Below, in pieces: positions 6,159 to 8,563 of a stretch of 8,563 bases of DNA. Origin of the DNA: Bacilli bacterium (GTDB lineage Bacteria; Bacillota_I; Bacilli_A; RF39; UBA660); assembly GCA_028684735.1 (NCBI GenBank), contig JAQUFI010000058.1, forward strand, positions 1-8,563. Reading direction: 5' to 3'. Made by a program: the position numbers and the translations under genes. The notes beneath the pieces are model-generated. The model ran no database searches and was not told the DNA's origin. It saw only the letters and a list, made by a program, of their open reading frames with translations. How positions within the stretch are numbered: the first letter of the stretch is position 1; each line of letters starts with the position of its first letter.

Positions 6159-6208
6159 CAACTGAAAGTTGACATAAAAACAACTGATAGTTGGTAGTTA
6201 GCAACTGA
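6159..6208 (+). promoter_or_regulatory. Three phased CAACTGA repeats, putative operator
   Basis: Two 13-base dyads, CAACT-GAA-AGTTG (6159-6171) and CAACT-GAT-AGTTG (6181-6193), are followed by a half site CAACTGA (6202-6208). Repeat starts are 22 and 21 bases apart, about two helical turns, so all lie on one face of the DNA. They begin about 5 bases after the predicted transcription start of an XRE-family gene, which suggests autorepression. An RNA hairpin role is possible, since each full dyad could fold with a 5-bp stem. Confidence 0.6.
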
Positions 6209-6241
6209 GCAATATCATACAATTGTGGTGAGGTGAAAGAA

Positions 6242-7807
6242 ATGAAATTTGGAGAAAATTTACAATCCATTCGTAAAGAACATAAATTGTCTCAAGAACA
6301 ATTGGCTGAAAAACTATATGTATCAAGACAAGCTGTGTCGAAATGGGAATCGGGTCAATCATATCCAGAAATGGATAAAATTATTACAATGTGTAAAATA
6401 TTTAACTGTAGTATTGATGAATTAGTCAATGAGGATAATCTTGATTTGAAAGGGATAGGTAAGAAGAATAAGTATAATATTCGAAATTATCTTGATGAAT
6501 TATTGAGTTTTGTTACTAAGACAATTCAAATGATTATGAGTATGAGTTTTAAAGAGATAATTAGATGTGGTGTTGAATTATTTATTATTGCTATGATTTT
6601 ATTAATCTTTCAAATTCCTGTTGATTATATTGGTAGTATCGGAAATAAATTATTTTCATTATTACCTATCTTTGATAATTTTCTTATTCAATTATGGACA
6701 TTTATTTTAAATCTATCTTACTTTATTTTGGTTATCATTATCTTTATTCATATTTTTAAAACAAGATATCTTGATACTTACGAAGAAGACTTAACTGGTG
6801 AAGAAGAGGTAATTACTGATTCTGAAGAATTAATAAAGGAAGAAGAAATTACAAAAGAAGAAAAAGTAGTTCAAGTAAAAAAAGTTAAAGAAAAAAGAAG
6901 TATGACGTTTGCACTATCATCACTAGTGGCTAGTATGGTATCAATTTTAATAAAAGCTTTAACAATCGCCATCACTATTCCTTTTTTAATGTCTTTAATG
7001 ATGTTCACCATTTTTTTAGTTATTAGTATTATTTTATTGTTTAAAGGAGTTATTTATTTTGGGGTATTTATTGCGCTTGCTTCAGCTTTGGTATTTAATG
7101 TTATTTTATTAGAAACATTATTTAATATTATTTTTAATCGAAAAAGTAATTTAAATAAAATATTTGTAGTACTACTTGGGACGATTATTGGTTTAGGAAT
7201 AGGTATTGGAATAACAACTTTTGATGTTGCTAATTCTAAATATCTTAATTCCTTACCTGATGATTATCCTTTATCAACGAAGGTCGATGAAATTAAAATG
7301 AATAAGAAGTTTATCTTAAGTGATATGTATAATGTTGAATTAGTGGCTGATGAATCATTGAAGGATACAATCAAAATAGAGTTTAAGTATTATGAGAACT
7401 ATATTACTGTTGGATATAATATTGTTAGTGAAAATTATCTTGATTTTTATCAAGAAAATGCAAATAAAATATTGTTTCCAGAGTTATCTAATTTGATGAT
7501 TAATAATTTGAAAGAAAAGACTTTTTATAATTATAATTTGTTATCAGAATATAAGGTGAAGATTTATAGTTCTACTGCGAATATTGAACAAATAAAAAAT
7601 AATACTCAAAAGTATTATGATGATCGGGCAGAAGAAGAAAGAAACAACCAAGCTCAATACAATTATTATCAAATTCAAATAGATGAAAAGAATACTCGAA
7701 TCGATGAATTAGAATCTCAAATTGAATCTAAAAATAGTGAGATTGAAGAGTATCAATCTAAAATTCAAGAATATAAAGATACGATTAATTCGATTATTCA
7801 AGAATAA
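6242..7807 (+). CDS. XRE-family DNA-binding domain fused to membrane and coiled-coil regions
   Basis: The 521-residue protein starts with an XRE/Cro helix-turn-helix (about 3-63), including LSQEQLAEKL and recognition helix SRQAVSKWES (28-37). Hydrophobic helices lie at about 109-128 and 149-173. A strongly charged cytoplasmic-type linker (180-220) has an acidic first half and a Lys-rich end. A long hydrophobic stretch (221-298, probably three helices) and a further Gly-rich helix (305-325) follow. The remainder (330-521) is soluble, ending in a heptad-like coiled coil (about 458-521, RIDELESQIESK). Membrane-tethered HTH proteins of this kind occur in Bacillota and presumably sense an envelope signal; the side of the C-terminal domain depends on the exact helix count. 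I chose ATG 6242 over GTG 6233 because the GTG is part of the GAGGTG ribosome site. The gene is single, with its own promoter, repeats and terminator. Confidence 0.88.
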   Translation: MKFGENLQSIRKEHKLSQEQLAEKLYVSRQAVSKWESGQSYPEMDKIITMCKIFNCSIDELVNEDNLDLKGIGKKNKYNIRNYLDELLSFVTKTIQMIMSMSFKEIIRCGVELFIIAMILLIFQIPVDYIGSIGNKLFSLLPIFDNFLIQLWTFILNLSYFILVIIIFIHIFKTRYLDTYEEDLTGEEEVITDSEELIKEEEITKEEKVVQVKKVKEKRSMTFALSSLVASMVSILIKALTIAITIPFLMSLMMFTIFLVISIILLFKGVIYFGVFIALASALVFNVILLETLFNIIFNRKSNLNKIFVVLLGTIIGLGIGIGITTFDVANSKYLNSLPDDYPLSTKVDEIKMNKKFILSDMYNVELVADESLKDTIKIEFKYYENYITVGYNIVSENYLDFYQENANKILFPELSNLMINNLKEKTFYNYNLLSEYKVKIYSSTANIEQIKNNTQKYYDDRAEEERNNQAQYNYYQIQIDEKNTRIDELESQIESKNSEIEEYQSKIQEYKDTINSIIQE

Positions 7808-7811
7808 GAAA

Positions 7812-7845
7812 AAGGAATTTATTTTTATAAATTCCTTATTTTTTT
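7812..7845. terminator. Bidirectional terminator between regulator and HAD gene
   Basis: AAGGAATTTAT (7812-7822) pairs perfectly with ATAAATTCCTT (7827-7837) around TTTT. A T-run follows on the plus strand and a T-rich stretch on the minus strand, so it serves both convergent genes. Confidence 0.85.
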
Positions 7846-8532
7846 ATTAATATTTTAGGGATATCTTTAAAATCAGTTACGACGGCATCAGCTTGATTAT
7901 ATATTGATTCTTTTATTTGTCTTGAATCTAATAGGATGCTTTTGATACCACATTCTGATGCTTTGATATCAGCATAACTATCACCAATAAAGACTGTTTC
8001 ATTAGCTTGAAGTTGTTCTCTATCTAAAATAAAGTTAAAATGTTTTTTGCTTGGTTTAGCTAGAGTATCTTCACAAGTATATATTTTATCAAAATAATGA
8101 TGAAGTCCAACTGTATTTAATTTTTTGATTTGAGATGTTTTAAACCAGTTAGTTGAACAAATCAATTTTAATTGTTTTAAGTATTCCAGACTATCACTAA
8201 CATGTGGTAGTTGTTGGACATATTTAACTTCTAAATCAATCATCTTTTGAGCAAAGTCCTCAACTTTAACCTCGTATTCTTTTAAGAAGGTTAGTTGTTT
8301 ATCCCATGATAAACATAGATTTTCAAAAGTAAAGCATTGTTCAGACTCAGCTCTTTGGAGCATATCGACAACGCCTATAGCTTGCATACGATAGTATTCT
8401 TCCTTTGGTTCAATCCCGTAATATAGTAATGCTTCCGTTATTAAATCTTTCATTGTTACATACTCAACTAAAGTACCATCGATATCAAAAATACAAGTTT
8501 TTAAATTATAAAGATCGCTTTTTAATAATCAT
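7836..8532 (-). CDS. HAD-superfamily phosphatase with apparent frameshift near the start
   Basis: The product would be about 231 residues and resembles phosphoglycolate-phosphatase-type HAD hydrolases with a helical cap. The first in-frame ATG (8453) gives only 205 residues and lacks the nucleophile. The frame stays open upstream to a TGA at 8531-8529 and encodes FDIDGTLVEY, with the catalytic Asp codons at 8486-8484 and 8480-8478. Motif II is STNW (residues 100-103 from ATG 8453), motif III is K133 in AKPSK, and motif IV is GDSYAD (D158, D162). No ATG, GTG or TTG lies in frame before the DIDGT motif. An ATG at 8532 preceded by GGGGGT is one frame off: removing one A from the A5 tract (plus-strand T run 8519-8523) joins it as MIIKSDLYNLKTC and on into the motif. 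This may be a real pseudogene, a sequencing error or recoding. The substrate is unknown. Confidence 0.75.
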
Positions 8533-8563
8533 TTATAATACCCCCAAAAACTTGGCAATAGTA

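Noticed and set aside
5972..6175. Minus-strand open frame of 67 residues
   Set aside because: It is antisense to tRNA-Ser, with the familiar artefact text RRDLNPRASYPTYALSRG.
6155..6241. Riboswitch or T-box in the leader of the XRE gene
   Set aside because: The leader is short, has no T-box or recognisable aptamer sequence and no terminator, and the dyads are better explained as protein binding sites.

Overview
The window comes from a very AT-rich bacterium that uses the standard genetic code: TGG encodes Trp, and TGA ends the glycoside hydrolase gene. It has strong Shine-Dalgarno sites, tRNA genes with encoded CCA, intrinsic terminators, and Bacillus-like protein families. This points to a low-GC Bacillota lineage, possibly a code-11 mollicute relative (Acholeplasma, Izemoplasma or Haloplasma type) or a neighbouring Bacilli group. 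The placement is inferred from composition and gene families, not from a marker gene.

Layout. Positions 1-826 (minus) hold the N-terminal part of an FAD-dependent oxidoreductase resembling Bacillus YhfW; the gene runs off the left edge. Positions 989-3964 (plus) hold a tightly overlapping three-gene cell-surface polysaccharide operon: a membrane-anchored GH16 glycanase, a processive family 2 glycosyltransferase and a membrane-anchored NodB-type deacetylase. A small multi-spanning membrane protein of unknown function follows at 4025-4441, with what looks like its own promoter. A 32-base perfect palindrome serves as a shared terminator with a convergent gene (4471-4863, minus) for a secreted, Asn/Asp-rich repeat protein with a C-terminal membrane anchor.

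Positions 4937-6088 form a tRNA region: tandem promoters, tRNA-Ile(GAT), tRNA-Glu(TTC), a terminator, an unrecognised 167-residue gene with an extended -10 promoter and its own terminator, then tRNA-Ser(GCT) with its own promoter and terminator. Positions 6140-7807 hold a single-gene unit encoding an XRE-type DNA-binding domain fused to a multi-spanning membrane region and a C-terminal coiled coil. Its leader carries three phased CAACTGA repeats that look like an autoregulatory operator. At the right edge a convergent HAD-family phosphatase gene (minus) shares a bidirectional terminator with it. The HAD gene appears to have a one-base shift in an A5 tract near its start, which separates the plausible ATG and ribosome binding site from the catalytic DxDGT motif.

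The most coherent functional unit is the GH16/GT2/deacetylase operon: the transferase would make and export a polymer, the deacetylase would modify it outside the membrane, and the glycanase would trim or release it. The gene order recalls the Bacillus subtilis ydaJKLMN exopolysaccharide operon in kind (synthase, deacetylase, glycanase) but uses a different hydrolase family and shows no c-di-GMP component here. The other notable points are the membrane-tethered regulator with its repeat operator and the frameshifted HAD gene.
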